Numbered from the stretch's first letter, positions 34,259-43,292 are shown. The stretch: 64,000 nt of DNA from Brevibacterium luteolum (GCF_013004595.1 NZ_JABEMC010000011.1:1-64000); one strand, 5' to 3'. Notes: generated from the letters alone by a model not told the origin. A program made the numbers and translations.

Positions 34259-35178
34259 GAGCCGTCGAGACCGAGGAATTCGCGGATCGCCGGCATCTCG
34301 CGGCGCACCTGCGACAGGCCCATCCGGTGGGCTGCGGCGAGCTTCGAAAGATTGCGCTCGCCGTTGGACACCGGCATGATCTCCGGTGCGAAGACATACG
34401 CTTTGCCCTGGCGTTCGAGTTCGAAGACCTGCTCGCGCATCTCGTTGTAGCGCTTCCACCGGCCCAGCAGCGCATCGGCGACCGCCGGGTGCCGGCGGAA
34501 GTAGCTGCGGTAGAAGGCCGGGAACCGCTGCGGGGCCTTCTCATAGTCACGCTGCTGGGTCAGCACGATGAGGAACTTCTCGTAACCGGCCCGCTGGGCG
34601 GTCGGCAGCGGAATCCCGCCGTGCTCGGCGAGCGCACCGTCGACATAGGTGCGCTCGCCGATCGTCACCGGCGGCATCACCACCGGCATCGTCGACGATG
34701 CCTGGACGGCCGTCATCAGGTCGTGCATCTCATCGACATCGGCGCGCGACCAGATCCGCTCCTCACCGGATTCCACATCGACAGCCGCGATGGCGAACTC
34801 CGCCGGATTGGCCTCGAAGGTCTCCCAGTCGAACGGCAGCGCCTCATCCGGCTGCGAGGTGCCCTGGTAGATGTACTCGGAGTTGAACAGGCCCTGCCCG
34901 CGCAGGAACGTGCGCATATTGCCGAAGTTCGGGTCAGCGGAGAACTCGACGAAGCAGCGGCGGGCTCGCCACGGGTCATGCGAGAGGTAGTTCGCGGTGT
35001 TCGTCGCACCGGCGCTGATGCCTGCCACCCAGTCGAAGTAGATCTCCTCCTCGAGCAGGCGGATGACCATCGCCGACGTCAGCGCTGCGCGCATTCCGCC
35101 GCCTTCGAAGATGAGAGCCGTGTCGGTCACCGTGCTGTGCAGCTGAGCCGCGCCAGCTGTTGTGTCGTCTCCTGGCAT
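34255..35178 (-). CDS. Patatin-like phospholipase
   Basis: 307 residues. The oxyanion motif GGGMR is at 26-30, the nucleophile Ser55 in GISAG, and the catalytic Asp180 in DGALAEHGGIP. This Ser-Asp dyad defines bacterial patatins (RssA/YjjU-like, given the RSYFRRHPAVADALLGRWKR tail region). Cytosolic or membrane-associated lipid acyl hydrolase. Leaderless promoter with GGAG within the 6-base gap. First gene of the patatin-PPTase-pcm run. Confidence 0.92.
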   Translation of the reverse strand: MPGDDTTAGAAQLHSTVTDTALIFEGGGMRAALTSAMVIRLLEEEIYFDWVAGISAGATNTANYLSHDPWRARRCFVEFSADPNFGNMRTFLRGQGLFNSEYIYQGTSQPDEALPFDWETFEANPAEFAIAAVDVESGEERIWSRADVDEMHDLMTAVQASSTMPVVMPPVTIGERTYVDGALAEHGGIPLPTAQRAGYEKFLIVLTQQRDYEKAPQRFPAFYRSYFRRHPAVADALLGRWKRYNEMREQVFELERQGKAYVFAPEIMPVSNGERNLSKLAAAHRMGLSQVRREMPAIREFLGLDGS

Positions 35179-35184
35179 GGCTCC

Positions 35185-35190
35185 AATCTA
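35185..35190 (-). promoter_or_regulatory. -10 box (TAGATT) for patatin operon
   Basis: Complement of AATCTA; 6 bases from the ATG at 35178. Confidence 0.5.
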
Positions 35191-35301
35191 CGACACCACG
35201 CGCCTCTTCGGGTGGGCTCAGGCCGTCCCGATTTCCGTGAGATCAGCCATGCCCGCACGCAGTCCTGTGCCGCAGACATCCATAGTGAAGCACAAGACAG
35301 C

Positions 35302-35329
35302 TTGCCGGATAGGTTCAGCAGGCTAGGCT
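35302..35329 (+). promoter_or_regulatory. Promoter of udgB (TTGCCG-16-TAGGCT)
   Basis: -35 TTGCCG at 35302-35307 and -10 TAGGCT at 35324-35329; ATG 35336 is 6 bases further, so leaderless. Confidence 0.55.
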
Positions 35330-35335
35330 CAGGAC

Positions 35336-36205
35336 ATGACCGAACGCCTGCCGCACCCGCTCACCGGCCAGCTCTTCGCCTCGCCGGTGCCTGCCGGCCA
35401 GGGCTGGCCGGAAGATCCTGCCAAGCGCAGCACCCCGGTGGCCCGCAGTGCTGAGGACGTCACCCGCCTGGCCGATCGTGCACGCACCCTGGCTGAGCTC
35501 GATGCCCGGGTGACGAAGTGCCGGGCCTGCCCGAGGCTCGTCGACTGGCGCGAATCGGTCGCACACGACAAGCGCGCATCCTTTGCCGGGGAGCCGTACT
35601 GGGGCAGGCCGGTCGCCTCGCTCGGGGACCCGGAGGCGTGGTTGGGCATCATCGGCCTCGCCCCGGCGGCCCACGGCGGGAACCGGACCGGGCGGATGTT
35701 CACCGGTGACCGGTCCGGCGACTGGGTCCATGCTGCGCTCTACCGGGCGGGCATGAACTCCCAGCCCGACTCGAAGGTGGCAGGCGACGGACTCGTCATG
35801 ACCGGCGCGCGCACGATCGCCCCGGTCCACTGCGCCCCGCCGGACAACAAACCCACCCCAGACGAACGGCACGCCTGTGCCGGGTGGCTGCGGCGCGAAC
35901 TCCAGCTCATCCCCACCCTCGAAATCCTCATCGCTCTCGGTGGGATCGCCTGGCAGGCGACCCTGTCCGGTGTGCGCGCCATGGGCTGGGATGTCCCGCG
36001 CCCCCAGCCGCGGTTCGGCCACGGCGCCGAGGCGGTCCTCACCCGGCCAGATGGTGTGGCGGTGCGGCTGCTCGGCAGCTATCATCCCAGCCAGCAGAAC
36101 ACCTTCACTGGCCGGTTGACGACTGACATGCTCGATGCGGTGTTTGCCCGGGCAAAGGTGATTCACCAGGTGAACACTGGTGAAACCCTGAGTCCCGACT
36201 CATGA
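35336..36205 (+). CDS. udgB: Type-5 uracil-DNA glycosylase (UdgB)
   Basis: 289 residues. Cysteines in CRACPRLVDW (62 and 65) and further ones supply the Fe-S cluster. Motif A GLAPAAHGGNRTGRMFTGD lacks the acidic residue of other UDGs, diagnostic for family 5, and motif C is HPSQQNTFTGRL. These enzymes remove uracil, hypoxanthine and other deaminated bases and are common in high-GC actinobacteria. The promoter indicates leaderless translation. The butanediol dehydrogenase gene follows after 85 bases. Confidence 0.94.
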   Translation: MTERLPHPLTGQLFASPVPAGQGWPEDPAKRSTPVARSAEDVTRLADRARTLAELDARVTKCRACPRLVDWRESVAHDKRASFAGEPYWGRPVASLGDPEAWLGIIGLAPAAHGGNRTGRMFTGDRSGDWVHAALYRAGMNSQPDSKVAGDGLVMTGARTIAPVHCAPPDNKPTPDERHACAGWLRRELQLIPTLEILIALGGIAWQATLSGVRAMGWDVPRPQPRFGHGAEAVLTRPDGVAVRLLGSYHPSQQNTFTGRLTTDMLDAVFARAKVIHQVNTGETLSPDS

Positions 36206-36290
36206 GAGAACGTGCATAGGACGCCTGCCCGGTCGTAATCTGGAGGCAGGCAGTCGGATCGGCTGTCCGTCTCGCGAAAGGTTCACGATC

Positions 36291-37352
36291 GTGAAAGCTG
36301 CACGCTACTACGACAACCACGACATCCGCATCGAAGACATCCCCGAGCCGGAGCTCAAGCCCGGCACCGTCGCCATCGACGTCGCCTGGTGCGGCATCTG
36401 CGGAACCGATCTGCACGAGTACCTCGAAGGCCCGATTTTCGTCCCGCCCAAGGGCAGCCCGCACCCGATCTCAGGGGAAGAGGCTCCGGTGACGTTGGGC
36501 CACGAGTTCTCCGGCACGATCACCGCCCTCGGCGAGGGCGTCGACGACCTCACCGTCGGTGAGTCCGTCGTCGTTGAGCCCTACATCATCGCCGAAGGCG
36601 TCGACACCGGTGAGGGGTCGGACTACCAGCTGTCGCCGAATATGAACTTCATCGGCCTCGGTGGCCGGGGCGGTGGCCTGTCGGAGAAGATCGTCGTCGA
36701 ACGCCGCTGGGTGCACCCGGTCGGTGATATCCCGCTTGACCAGGCCGCGCTCATCGAACCGCTCTCGGTCGGCCATCACGCCTACGTCCGTTCGGATGCG
36801 AAGACCGGCGACGTCGCCATTGTCGGCGGTGCCGGGCCGATCGGCCTGCTGACCGCCGCCGTGCTCAAGGCCGAGGGCCTGACGGTCTACATCTCCGAGC
36901 TCTCCGAGGCCCGTAAGGCCAAGGCGCGTGAGACCGGTGTGGCCGATGAGATCTTCGACCCCCGTGAGGTCAACGTCGCCGACGAGGTCCGCAAGCGAAC
37001 CGACGGCCAGGGCGCAGACGTCGGCTTCGAGTGCTCCTCGGTACCAGCCGTCCTCGACATGCTGCTCGATGCAGTGCGTCCCGGTGCGGTCATCGTCAAC
37101 GTCTCGATCTGGGGCTTCAACCCCGAGGTCGCGATGTCGCAGCTCGTGCTCAAGGAGATCGACCTGCGCGGCACCATCGGCTATGCCAACGACCACCCAG
37201 CGACCATTGAGCTCGTGCGCTCCGGCAAGCTCGACCTCGCCCCGTTCATCACCGCGAAGATCCCGCTCGATGACCTCGTCGAGAAGGGCTTCGACCAGCT
37301 CATCAACAACAACGAACAGCATGTGAAGATCCTCGTCTACCCCAACACCTGA
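36291..37352 (+). CDS. Zinc-dependent 2,3-butanediol dehydrogenase
   Basis: 353 residues from GTG 36291 (AAAGG upstream). WCGICGTDLHEYLEGP contains the catalytic-zinc Cys and TLGHEFSGTI the zinc His/Glu, and the insertion with FVPPKGSPHPISGEE is typical of (R,R)-butanediol dehydrogenases. The NAD-binding fingerprint GGAGPIGLLTAAVLK lies near 180. It interconverts acetoin/diacetyl and 2,3-butanediol. A hairpin terminator follows. Confidence 0.9.
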   Translation: MKAARYYDNHDIRIEDIPEPELKPGTVAIDVAWCGICGTDLHEYLEGPIFVPPKGSPHPISGEEAPVTLGHEFSGTITALGEGVDDLTVGESVVVEPYIIAEGVDTGEGSDYQLSPNMNFIGLGGRGGGLSEKIVVERRWVHPVGDIPLDQAALIEPLSVGHHAYVRSDAKTGDVAIVGGAGPIGLLTAAVLKAEGLTVYISELSEARKAKARETGVADEIFDPREVNVADEVRKRTDGQGADVGFECSSVPAVLDMLLDAVRPGAVIVNVSIWGFNPEVAMSQLVLKEIDLRGTIGYANDHPATIELVRSGKLDLAPFITAKIPLDDLVEKGFDQLINNNEQHVKILVYPNT

Positions 37353-37377
37353 CGCATTTTGCATCAGGCATCGACAC

Positions 37378-37413
37378 GGCCCGCCGCCTCAGGAAACTCT
37401 GAAGCGGCGGGCC
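37378..37413 (+). terminator. Terminator after butanediol dehydrogenase
   Basis: GGCCCGCCGC (37378-37387) pairs with GCGGCGGGCC (37404-37413); inner TCAG/CTGA extends the stem after one mismatch. Confidence 0.65.
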
Positions 37414-37455
37414 TACGATATTCGACGGACCATCTGCCGAGACTCCGAGGACCCT

Positions 37456-38481
37456 ATGTCGCATCAGGCCCACACCCCGCATGCCGGCCAGCCGCCGCGT
37501 GCCCCGCGCCGACCGTGGCACCTCGTGCCGCTCGACATGCTGCGGGGATTCCTCATCGGGTGCGCCGAGCTCGTCCCCGGCGTCTCCGGTGGCACGATCG
37601 CGCTGGTGACCGGCATCTACGACGAGCTCATCGGCTCGGCCTCCCATGTCATCTCCGCTGCCAAGAAGCTCGTCGTCGGACCCGACCGGATCAACGGGAT
37701 GATGACCGAGCTGCGCCGCACCCAGTGGATGCTCATCATCCCCGTGCTCATCGGCATGGCGACTGCCGTGCTCTCGATCGCGGGGGTGATGAAGGACTTC
37801 GTCGCCGCCTATCCCGAGCACTCCCGCGGACTGTTCTTCGGTCTCGTGCTCGTGAGCATCCTGGTCCCGCTGCGCATGCTTCCGGCCCGGCGACCGGGCC
37901 AGCATCGGGCCGTGGGCGTCATCATGTTCGTCCTAGCCGCCGCAGCCGCGTTCATCATGGTCGGCTTCGCCGGCGGCGGCAACGATGCCGACCCCTCGCT
38001 GATCGTCGTGTTCTTCGCTGCTGCCGTGGCGGTCTGCGCGCTTGTGATCCCCGGCGTGTCGGGATCGTTCTTCCTGCTGGCAGTGGGTCTGTACGCTACG
38101 ACGATGACAGCGATCAGCGAACGCGACCTCGGCTACATCGCGATCTTCGGCCTCGGCGCGGTCTTCGGTCTTGCCAGCTTCGTGAGCCTGCTGCGCTATC
38201 TGCTCACCCACCACAGGCGGGTGACCCTGCTCGTCATGGCCGGGCTGATGTTCGGTTCGCTGCGCGCCCTGTGGCCGTGGCAGAGCGACGGCACCCCGGA
38301 CGCCAGGGGTGAGACCCACGGTGTAGGCGCGCTCATCCTGCCGACCGCCCCGATCGCCGGGCCCGTGCTGCTGGCGCTCGCCGGTGCCGCCGCCGTGCTC
38401 ATCCTCATCCTCGTCGAATCCCGCTATTCGCCGGTCGGCCACGACGAGGAACTCGACGTCGAGCACAAGCCGGCACGCTGA
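37456..38481 (+). CDS. DUF368 membrane protein (PopT-type undecaprenyl-phosphate translocase family)
   Basis: 341 residues, about nine membrane helices. CAELVPGVSGGTIALVTGIY and the internal repeat ALVIPGVSGSFFLLAVGLY are the hallmark VPGVSGG motifs of DUF368. Members (PopT) were shown to return undecaprenyl phosphate across the membrane for cell-wall synthesis; assignment here is by family. The C-terminus (VGHDEELDVEHKPAR) is cytosolic. GAGGA before ATG 37456. Tpx follows with its own promoter. Confidence 0.9.
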   Translation: MSHQAHTPHAGQPPRAPRRPWHLVPLDMLRGFLIGCAELVPGVSGGTIALVTGIYDELIGSASHVISAAKKLVVGPDRINGMMTELRRTQWMLIIPVLIGMATAVLSIAGVMKDFVAAYPEHSRGLFFGLVLVSILVPLRMLPARRPGQHRAVGVIMFVLAAAAAFIMVGFAGGGNDADPSLIVVFFAAAVAVCALVIPGVSGSFFLLAVGLYATTMTAISERDLGYIAIFGLGAVFGLASFVSLLRYLLTHHRRVTLLVMAGLMFGSLRALWPWQSDGTPDARGETHGVGALILPTAPIAGPVLLALAGAAAVLILILVESRYSPVGHDEELDVEHKPAR

Positions 38482-38535
38482 GGGCCGGGAGTCTCATTGT
38501 GACCGTCTGCCATTTGCCAGGGGTGTGCAGACGCG

Positions 38536-38541
38536 TAAGGT
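38536..38541 (+). promoter_or_regulatory. -10 box (TAAGGT) of tpx
   Basis: 6 bases before ATG 38548; the gap GAAGGC also resembles an RBS, but it is too close for a conventional leader. Confidence 0.45.
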
Positions 38542-38547
38542 GAAGGC

Positions 38548-39045
38548 ATGGCTACTACCGCATTCCAGGGAGATCCTGTCAGCACCAACGGCTCGCTGCC
38601 TGAGACCGGCAGCAAGGCACCTGCCTTTGAACTCGTCGGCACCGACCTGTCCTCAGTCACCTCTGCCGATGTCGCCGGCAAGCGCGTCGTGCTCAACATC
38701 TTTCCCAGCGTCGACACCGGCGTGTGCGCTGAGAGCGTGCGCAAGTTCAACGAGCTCGCCGGCACGCTCGACAACACCGCTGTCATCTGCGCCTCGAAGG
38801 ACCTGCCGTTCGCCCTCGGCCGGTTCTGCGGCGCGGAGGGACTCGACAACGTCACCAGCGCCTCGGCCTTCCGCACCGACTTCGGCGATGACTACGGTGT
38901 GCGCATGACCGACGGCCCGCTGGCCGGCCTGCTCGCCCGCTCAGTCGTCGTGCTCGACGAGAACGGCGTCGTGCTGCACTCCCAGCTCGTCCCGGAGATC
39001 GGCCAGGAACCGGACTACGACGCAGCCGTCGCCGCCCTGGGCTGA
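38548..39045 (+). CDS. tpx: Thiol peroxidase
   Basis: 165 residues. [20 protein letters not shown] places the peroxidatic Cys at 60, and [10 protein letters not shown] the resolving Cys at 94, the atypical 2-Cys arrangement of Tpx. Reduces alkyl hydroperoxides using thioredoxin. A 15-base-pair hairpin terminates transcription just after the gene. Confidence 0.94.
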   Translation: MATTAFQGDPVSTNGSLPETGSKAPAFELVGTDLSSVTSADVAGKRVVLNIFPSVDTGVCAESVRKFNELAGTLDNTAVICASKDLPFALGRFCGAEGLDNVTSASAFRTDFGDDYGVRMTDGPLAGLLARSVVVLDENGVVLHSQLVPEIGQEPDYDAAVAALG

Positions 39046-39086
39046 CGCGCCCACCACCTCGGCGCCGGAAACCGGCGCATCACCGA

Positions 39087-39120
39087 CAGCCGGCTGGATC
39101 TGCACAGATCCAGCCGGCTG
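39087..39120. terminator. Bidirectional terminator between tpx and the PIG-L gene
   Basis: CAGCCGGCTGGATCT (39087-39101) pairs perfectly with AGATCCAGCCGGCTG (39106-39120), 4-base loop. Confidence 0.75.
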
Positions 39121-39121
39121 C

Positions 39122-39841
39122 TCACATCTGAATCGCGCGGAACCCCACGGCGTTGGCCACGCCGGCGCGCTCACCGGCAGCAGCGGTCATGCCCTCGAGC
39201 ATCTCGCGCGGGGCGGGGTGCCCCGGCAGGGCGTCGAGGTAGACCTCGTGGGCTGACAGCGAGGCGATGCCGCGCTCCAGCGGCTCCCCGGTGACATCGA
39301 CAGCGCAGGTCGGCTCATCACCCGAGACGAGCAGCCAGTCCGCCTTCCACGCCTCCAGGCCCTCCTCGTCGCGCAGTTCGGGGAAGACCCACGGATTGTC
39401 GGCATCGCGGATCGCATCGATGACAGCCAGGCCGACATTGCGGTGGTCGACGTGGTTGAGCCCAAAGCTGACCTCCAGCTTCCACGGCAGCGTGATGATC
39501 GCCTGCGGGCGGTAGGACCGGATCTGCCGGGCGATCGCCCGGCGCAGCGCATGGTCGGCCTCGACGAGACCATCAGGGAAGTCGAGGATCGTCAGCGACT
39601 CAACCCCCACCTCGGCGCAGGCGGCCTCCTGCTCGCGGCGGCGCAACGATGCGACCTCGGCCGGATCCATGTCGCGGATGCCGGCCTCACCGGCGGTCAG
39701 CAGAAGATAGGAGACATCGATCCCGGCCGCTGTCCAGGCTGCGACGGCGCATGAGGCGCCGTATTCCATGTCGTCGGGATGGGCGACGACGCCGAGGACG
39801 CGGTCGATGCCGGTGGTGTCGAAGAATTCGAGATCGCTCAT
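39122..39841 (-). CDS. PIG-L (LmbE) family deacetylase
   Basis: 239 residues. VVAHPDDMEYGASC near 18 and NHVDHRNVG near 131 hold the zinc ligands and catalytic Asp. The overall pattern (MSDLEFFDTTGIDRVLGVVA, DFPDGLVEADHALRRAI) fits standalone actinobacterial GlcNAc-type deacetylases, related to MshB/Bca of thiol biosynthesis. No mycothiol genes are next to it, so substrate is uncertain. Leaderless promoter. Confidence 0.88.
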   Translation of the reverse strand: MSDLEFFDTTGIDRVLGVVAHPDDMEYGASCAVAAWTAAGIDVSYLLLTAGEAGIRDMDPAEVASLRRREQEAACAEVGVESLTILDFPDGLVEADHALRRAIARQIRSYRPQAIITLPWKLEVSFGLNHVDHRNVGLAVIDAIRDADNPWVFPELRDEEGLEAWKADWLLVSGDEPTCAVDVTGEPLERGIASLSAHEVYLDALPGHPAPREMLEGMTAAAGERAGVANAVGFRAIQM

Positions 39842-39847
39842 GCATCC

Positions 39848-39853
39848 ACCCTA
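39848..39853 (-). promoter_or_regulatory. -10 box (TAGGGT) for leaderless PIG-L mRNA
   Basis: Complement of ACCCTA; 6 bases from the ATG at 39841. Confidence 0.45.
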
Positions 39854-39872
39854 GGCCATGGGCGGGCACATC

Positions 39873-40940
39873 TCAGCGGGACTCGTCTGCCGCCTCCGGT
39901 CCGTCGCCGGCGGCGTGGGAGCCGCCTGCAGGGTCGGGGCCGGACTGCGCTCCGGGAGCGGAGCCGGTGCTCGCCGGGGCACTCTGCTCGGCGTCCTCGC
40001 CGCTGTCCTTCGTGCCGTGGCCGAAGGGCAGCAGGTGCATGACGCCGACGATGAGGAGCCCGACGATGAGGCCGAGGATGAGCGAGCAGATCGTGTTGAT
40101 GAGCCAGCCGAGCACCGCCCCGACCGCCGGCACGGCAGCGCCGTAGCCCTCGAGGTGGTGGACGACGCCGTAGAGTCCGTCCCAGCCGAGGTCCTTGGTG
40201 CCCACGAGCAGGATGTGTCCGCCGACCCACAGCATGGCGAAGGTGCCGATGATCGAGATCGCATCGAGCACGCGCGGCATCGCAGCGACGAGGAAGTGGC
40301 CGAACTTCTGCGTGCCAGCAGACTCCTTCTGCGTCATCGCCAGGCCGATGTCGTCCATCTTCACCAGCAGCGCGACAACGCCGTAGACGAGTACCGTGAT
40401 GCCGACGGCGACGGCGATGAGGATGATCGTGCGGTTGACGAGCGGCTCGCTGGCGACCTCGTTGAGGGAGATGACCATGATCTCGGTCGAGAGGATGAAG
40501 TCGGTGCGCACCGCACCGGTGACGACCTGCTTCTCGCTCTTCTCACCCTGCAGCTGCGTGGGCTGCTCCTTCTCCGCGTGGTGGCCGCGCAGCTTCTCCC
40601 AGACCTTCTCGGCGCCTTCGAAGCACAGATAGCAGCCGCCGATCATGAGCAGCGGCGTGAGCACCCACGGCAGGAACTGGCTGAGCAGCAGTGCGGCCGG
40701 CAGGATGATGAGCAGCTTGTTGCGCAGCGAACCGAGTGCGATCTTCCAGATGATCGGCAGCTCGCGTGCCGGGGAGACACCGTGCACGTACTGCGGGGTG
40801 ACGGCGGCGTCGTCGACGACGACACCGGCGGCCTTCGCGCTGGCGCGGGCGGTCGCGGCTGCCACATCGTCGGCGCTGGCAGCCGCCATGCGCGCCATCG
40901 CGGCGATATCGTCGAGCAGTGCGACGATGCCGCCGCTCAT
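39873..40940 (-). CDS. DUF808 family membrane protein (YedI-like)
   Basis: 355 residues. MSGGIVALLDDIAAMARMAA, VVVDDAAVTPQYVHGVSPAR and GGCYLCFEGAEKVWEKL are hallmark DUF808 segments. Seven or so membrane helices; function unknown. The C-terminal 50 residues are polar and low-complexity. Its ATG overlaps the stop of a 21-codon upstream ORF (ATGA), so translation is probably coupled to that ORF; there is no strong RBS of its own. Confidence 0.9.
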   Translation of the reverse strand: MSGGIVALLDDIAAMARMAAASADDVAAATARASAKAAGVVVDDAAVTPQYVHGVSPARELPIIWKIALGSLRNKLLIILPAALLLSQFLPWVLTPLLMIGGCYLCFEGAEKVWEKLRGHHAEKEQPTQLQGEKSEKQVVTGAVRTDFILSTEIMVISLNEVASEPLVNRTIILIAVAVGITVLVYGVVALLVKMDDIGLAMTQKESAGTQKFGHFLVAAMPRVLDAISIIGTFAMLWVGGHILLVGTKDLGWDGLYGVVHHLEGYGAAVPAVGAVLGWLINTICSLILGLIVGLLIVGVMHLLPFGHGTKDSGEDAEQSAPASTGSAPGAQSGPDPAGGSHAAGDGPEAADESR

Positions 40941-41002
40941 CGTCCGGCTCCCGAGGCGGTGTGCGCCGCGCGCGGATCGTGCAGGTGGGTCCTCGCTGTC
41001 AT
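40937..41002 (-). CDS. 21-residue leader ORF coupled to DUF808
   Basis: Minus-strand ATG at 41002 opens a frame reading MTARTHLHDPRAAHTASGAG-Arg and ending TGA at 40937-40939, overlapping the DUF808 start by 4 bases. TAAGAT lies 7 bases before the ATG, so the transcript would be leaderless and the ribosome delivered directly to DUF808. Similar leaderless short ORFs precede many mycobacterial operons. Whether the peptide has a regulatory role is unknown; the three histidines are notable. Confidence 0.5.
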   Translation of the reverse strand: MTARTHLHDPRAAHTASGAGR

Positions 41003-41009
41003 AGCTGAC

Positions 41010-41015
41010 ATCTTA
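41010..41015 (-). promoter_or_regulatory. -10 box (TAAGAT) of the leader ORF/DUF808 transcript
   Basis: Complement of ATCTTA; 7 bases from the leader ORF ATG. Confidence 0.5.
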
Positions 41016-41052
41016 CGGCCCACCGGCGCTGAAGCGGCGCTCATCGGCACGG

Positions 41053-42540
41053 TCACTTGACGCCGCGCATGAGCCGGATGACCGGCTTGGCCGTCAGCAG
41101 CACGATGAGGCCGGCGACGATCGAGGCCAGGCCGAGCGTCGTCCAGTACGGCACCTGGTTGTTCGCGTCGTAGTACGTCGCGAACACACCGGACAGCGAG
41201 GTGCCGACACCGGAGCCCAGGAAGTACAGGGCGATCATCTGCGAGGTGAACACCTTCGGCGACAGGCGGGTGGCCACCGACAGGCCGATGGGGGAGATGA
41301 GCAGCTCGGCGACGACGAAGAGCGCGAGGATGAACGTCACCCACAGCAGCGGCACGGTGTTGCCGTGCGACTGCGCGAACGGCAGGAACAGCAGGTAGGA
41401 CCCGCCGATGACGAGCAGCGACAGCCCGGCCTTGATCGGGGTGGCCGGTTGCCGGTCGCCGAGCTTGAGCCAGATCGCGGAGAACACCGGGGCCAGGGCG
41501 ATGACGAAGACCGGCGGGATGAGCGCGATCCAGGCGATCGGCATCTCCCAGCCGAAGATGCTGCGGTTGAGCTCGGTGTCGGAGTAGGCGGTGAGGACGT
41601 TGAAGATCTGCTGGTACAGCGACCAGAACGCCACCGTCGCCAGCACGAACGGGATGAACGACAGGGTGCGGGAGCGTTCGACCTCGGTGATCTCCTTGCT
41701 GCGCAGGATGACGGTGAAGTAGGCGGTCGCGGCGATGAGGCAGACGAGGGTGGTCCAGATCGCGAGGTTGTCGGCGTTCATGAACCCCGACATCCACAGC
41801 ACGGTGATGACGGCGATGACGCCGATCGCGCCCGCACCGAACTTCCAGCGCTGACCAGCCGGCAGCGGGTTGACGACGATCTTCGCCGAGGCGGGGATGT
41901 TCTTGCGTCCGGTCATGTAGACGACGAGGCCGATGGCCATGCCGACGGCGGCAGCACCGAAGCCGACGTGGAAGCCGATGCTCTTCTGCAGCCAGCCGGT
42001 GAGCAGCGGGCCGAGGAAGGCGCCGATGTTGATGCCCATGTAGAACAGCGAGAATCCGGCCTCGCGGCGGGTGTCCTTCTCTGTGTAGAGCGTGCCGACG
42101 ATCGCACTGGCGGTGGCCTTGAGGCCGCCGGAGCCGAGCGCGACGAGGATGAGACCGACGGCCACGCCGCCGACCCCGGGCAGCACGCCGAGGGCGATGT
42201 GACCGCACATGATGATGACGGCAGACCAGAACAGCACCGGTTCGGTACCGAACACCCGGTCGGCCAGCCAGGCCCCGCCGACGGTGGCGAGGAAGACTGC
42301 GCCGCCGTAGGCGCCGACGATCGCCAGGGCCGTCGGCTGGTGGATGCCGAGCCCGCCGTCAGTGGTGTTGAAGTACAGGTACAGGGCCAGGATGCCGGTC
42401 ATGCCGTAGTAGGAGAAGCGCTCCCACATCTCGAGGCCGAACAGCTGCATGAGCGGCAGCGGGTGGCCGAAGAAGCGAGTGTCGTTGCGCATGTCCTCAG
42501 CGCTCAGAGCCGAGGCGTCCGTCTGAGACGAGCCAGTCAT
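41053..42540 (-). CDS. POT-family proton-dependent oligopeptide transporter
   Basis: 495 residues from ATG 42538-42540 (AAGGAC 8 bases upstream; another ATG at 42558 is possible). MWERFSYYGMTGILALYLYF is the ExxERFxYYG motif of proton-coupled peptide transporters, followed by GAWLADRVFGTEPVLFW and FYMGINIGAFLGPLLTGWL (PTR2 signature). About 14 membrane helices. It imports di- and tripeptides with protons. Monocistronic. Confidence 0.93.
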   Translation of the reverse strand: MTGSSQTDASALSAEDMRNDTRFFGHPLPLMQLFGLEMWERFSYYGMTGILALYLYFNTTDGGLGIHQPTALAIVGAYGGAVFLATVGGAWLADRVFGTEPVLFWSAVIIMCGHIALGVLPGVGGVAVGLILVALGSGGLKATASAIVGTLYTEKDTRREAGFSLFYMGINIGAFLGPLLTGWLQKSIGFHVGFGAAAVGMAIGLVVYMTGRKNIPASAKIVVNPLPAGQRWKFGAGAIGVIAVITVLWMSGFMNADNLAIWTTLVCLIAATAYFTVILRSKEITEVERSRTLSFIPFVLATVAFWSLYQQIFNVLTAYSDTELNRSIFGWEMPIAWIALIPPVFVIALAPVFSAIWLKLGDRQPATPIKAGLSLLVIGGSYLLFLPFAQSHGNTVPLLWVTFILALFVVAELLISPIGLSVATRLSPKVFTSQMIALYFLGSGVGTSLSGVFATYYDANNQVPYWTTLGLASIVAGLIVLLTAKPVIRLMRGVK

Positions 42541-42619
42541 ATCCTTAGTCCTTGTCATTCGGTCGCTGCCTTCAGACCAGGGGCCGGCAGGTGCCGGGGC
42601 AGTGCTGAAGGCCGCCGAC

Positions 42620-42625
42620 ACTCTA
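42620..42625 (-). promoter_or_regulatory. -10 box (TAGAGT) of the POT transporter gene
   Basis: Complement of ACTCTA, about 80 bases before the chosen start; a leader of roughly 70 bases would result. Confidence 0.3.
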
Positions 42626-42779
42626 CTCCTGTGACACAGCTCGCGCCAACGCGCCCTGCCGCCTGGCTCACACCCTCCAGCTGCTGACCTGGCCTCCTCC
42701 GCCACCGCCTCCACCACCGCCGTCGCTGACAGCCCGGCCGCGCTGTACATGGCCTCGCGGGCGGTGGCAGGATGTGGTC

Positions 42780-43256
42780 ATGACTGCACAGGAGACCACC
42801 GGCGGCGACGCACAGCGCCGCGTCGAGGTGACCAGGATCACGGAGAACCGCTACCGGGCGCGCACCGCCTCGGGCGCTGAGATCGAGTTCGGCCGCGGCG
42901 AGGGGCTCATGACTCCCGTCGAGCTGCTGCTGGCGGCCACCGCCGGCTGCTCGGCCATCGATCTCGACACCGTCACCACCCGCCGCACCGAACCCGAGCG
43001 CTTCGACATCACCGCCACCGGCGAGAAGATCGTCGAGGACGATGAGGCCTCCCGGCTCGATGACATCCGGCTGCACTTCGACCTCGCCTTCCCCGACGAC
43101 CAGGCCGGCCGGCAGTCGGCGAAGATGGTCGAGCGGCTGCTCACGCTCTCCCACGACCGCTACTGCACCGTCTCGCGCACAATCGAGAACGGCGCACCGG
43201 TGACGATGACCTCCGAGGTCAGCCCCGACATCGCAGCACGCTCTCAGGACGCATAA
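42780..43256 (+). CDS. OsmC-family peroxiredoxin-like protein
   Basis: 158 residues from ATG 42780. TPVELLLAATAGCSAIDLDTV carries Cys57 and HDRYCTVSRTIENGAPV Cys129, the catalytic pair of OsmC/Ohr proteins. The sequence is closer to OsmC/YhfA than to Ohr. Cytosolic thiol-dependent hydroperoxide reductase. It is 49 bases ahead of the interrupted methyltransferase gene, which has its own promoter. Confidence 0.9.
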   Translation: MTAQETTGGDAQRRVEVTRITENRYRARTASGAEIEFGRGEGLMTPVELLLAATAGCSAIDLDTVTTRRTEPERFDITATGEKIVEDDEASRLDDIRLHFDLAFPDDQAGRQSAKMVERLLTLSHDRYCTVSRTIENGAPVTMTSEVSPDIAARSQDA

Positions 43257-43292
43257 GCGCCCAGCGCTTCGTGCCGGCGGCGCCTGCGCACC

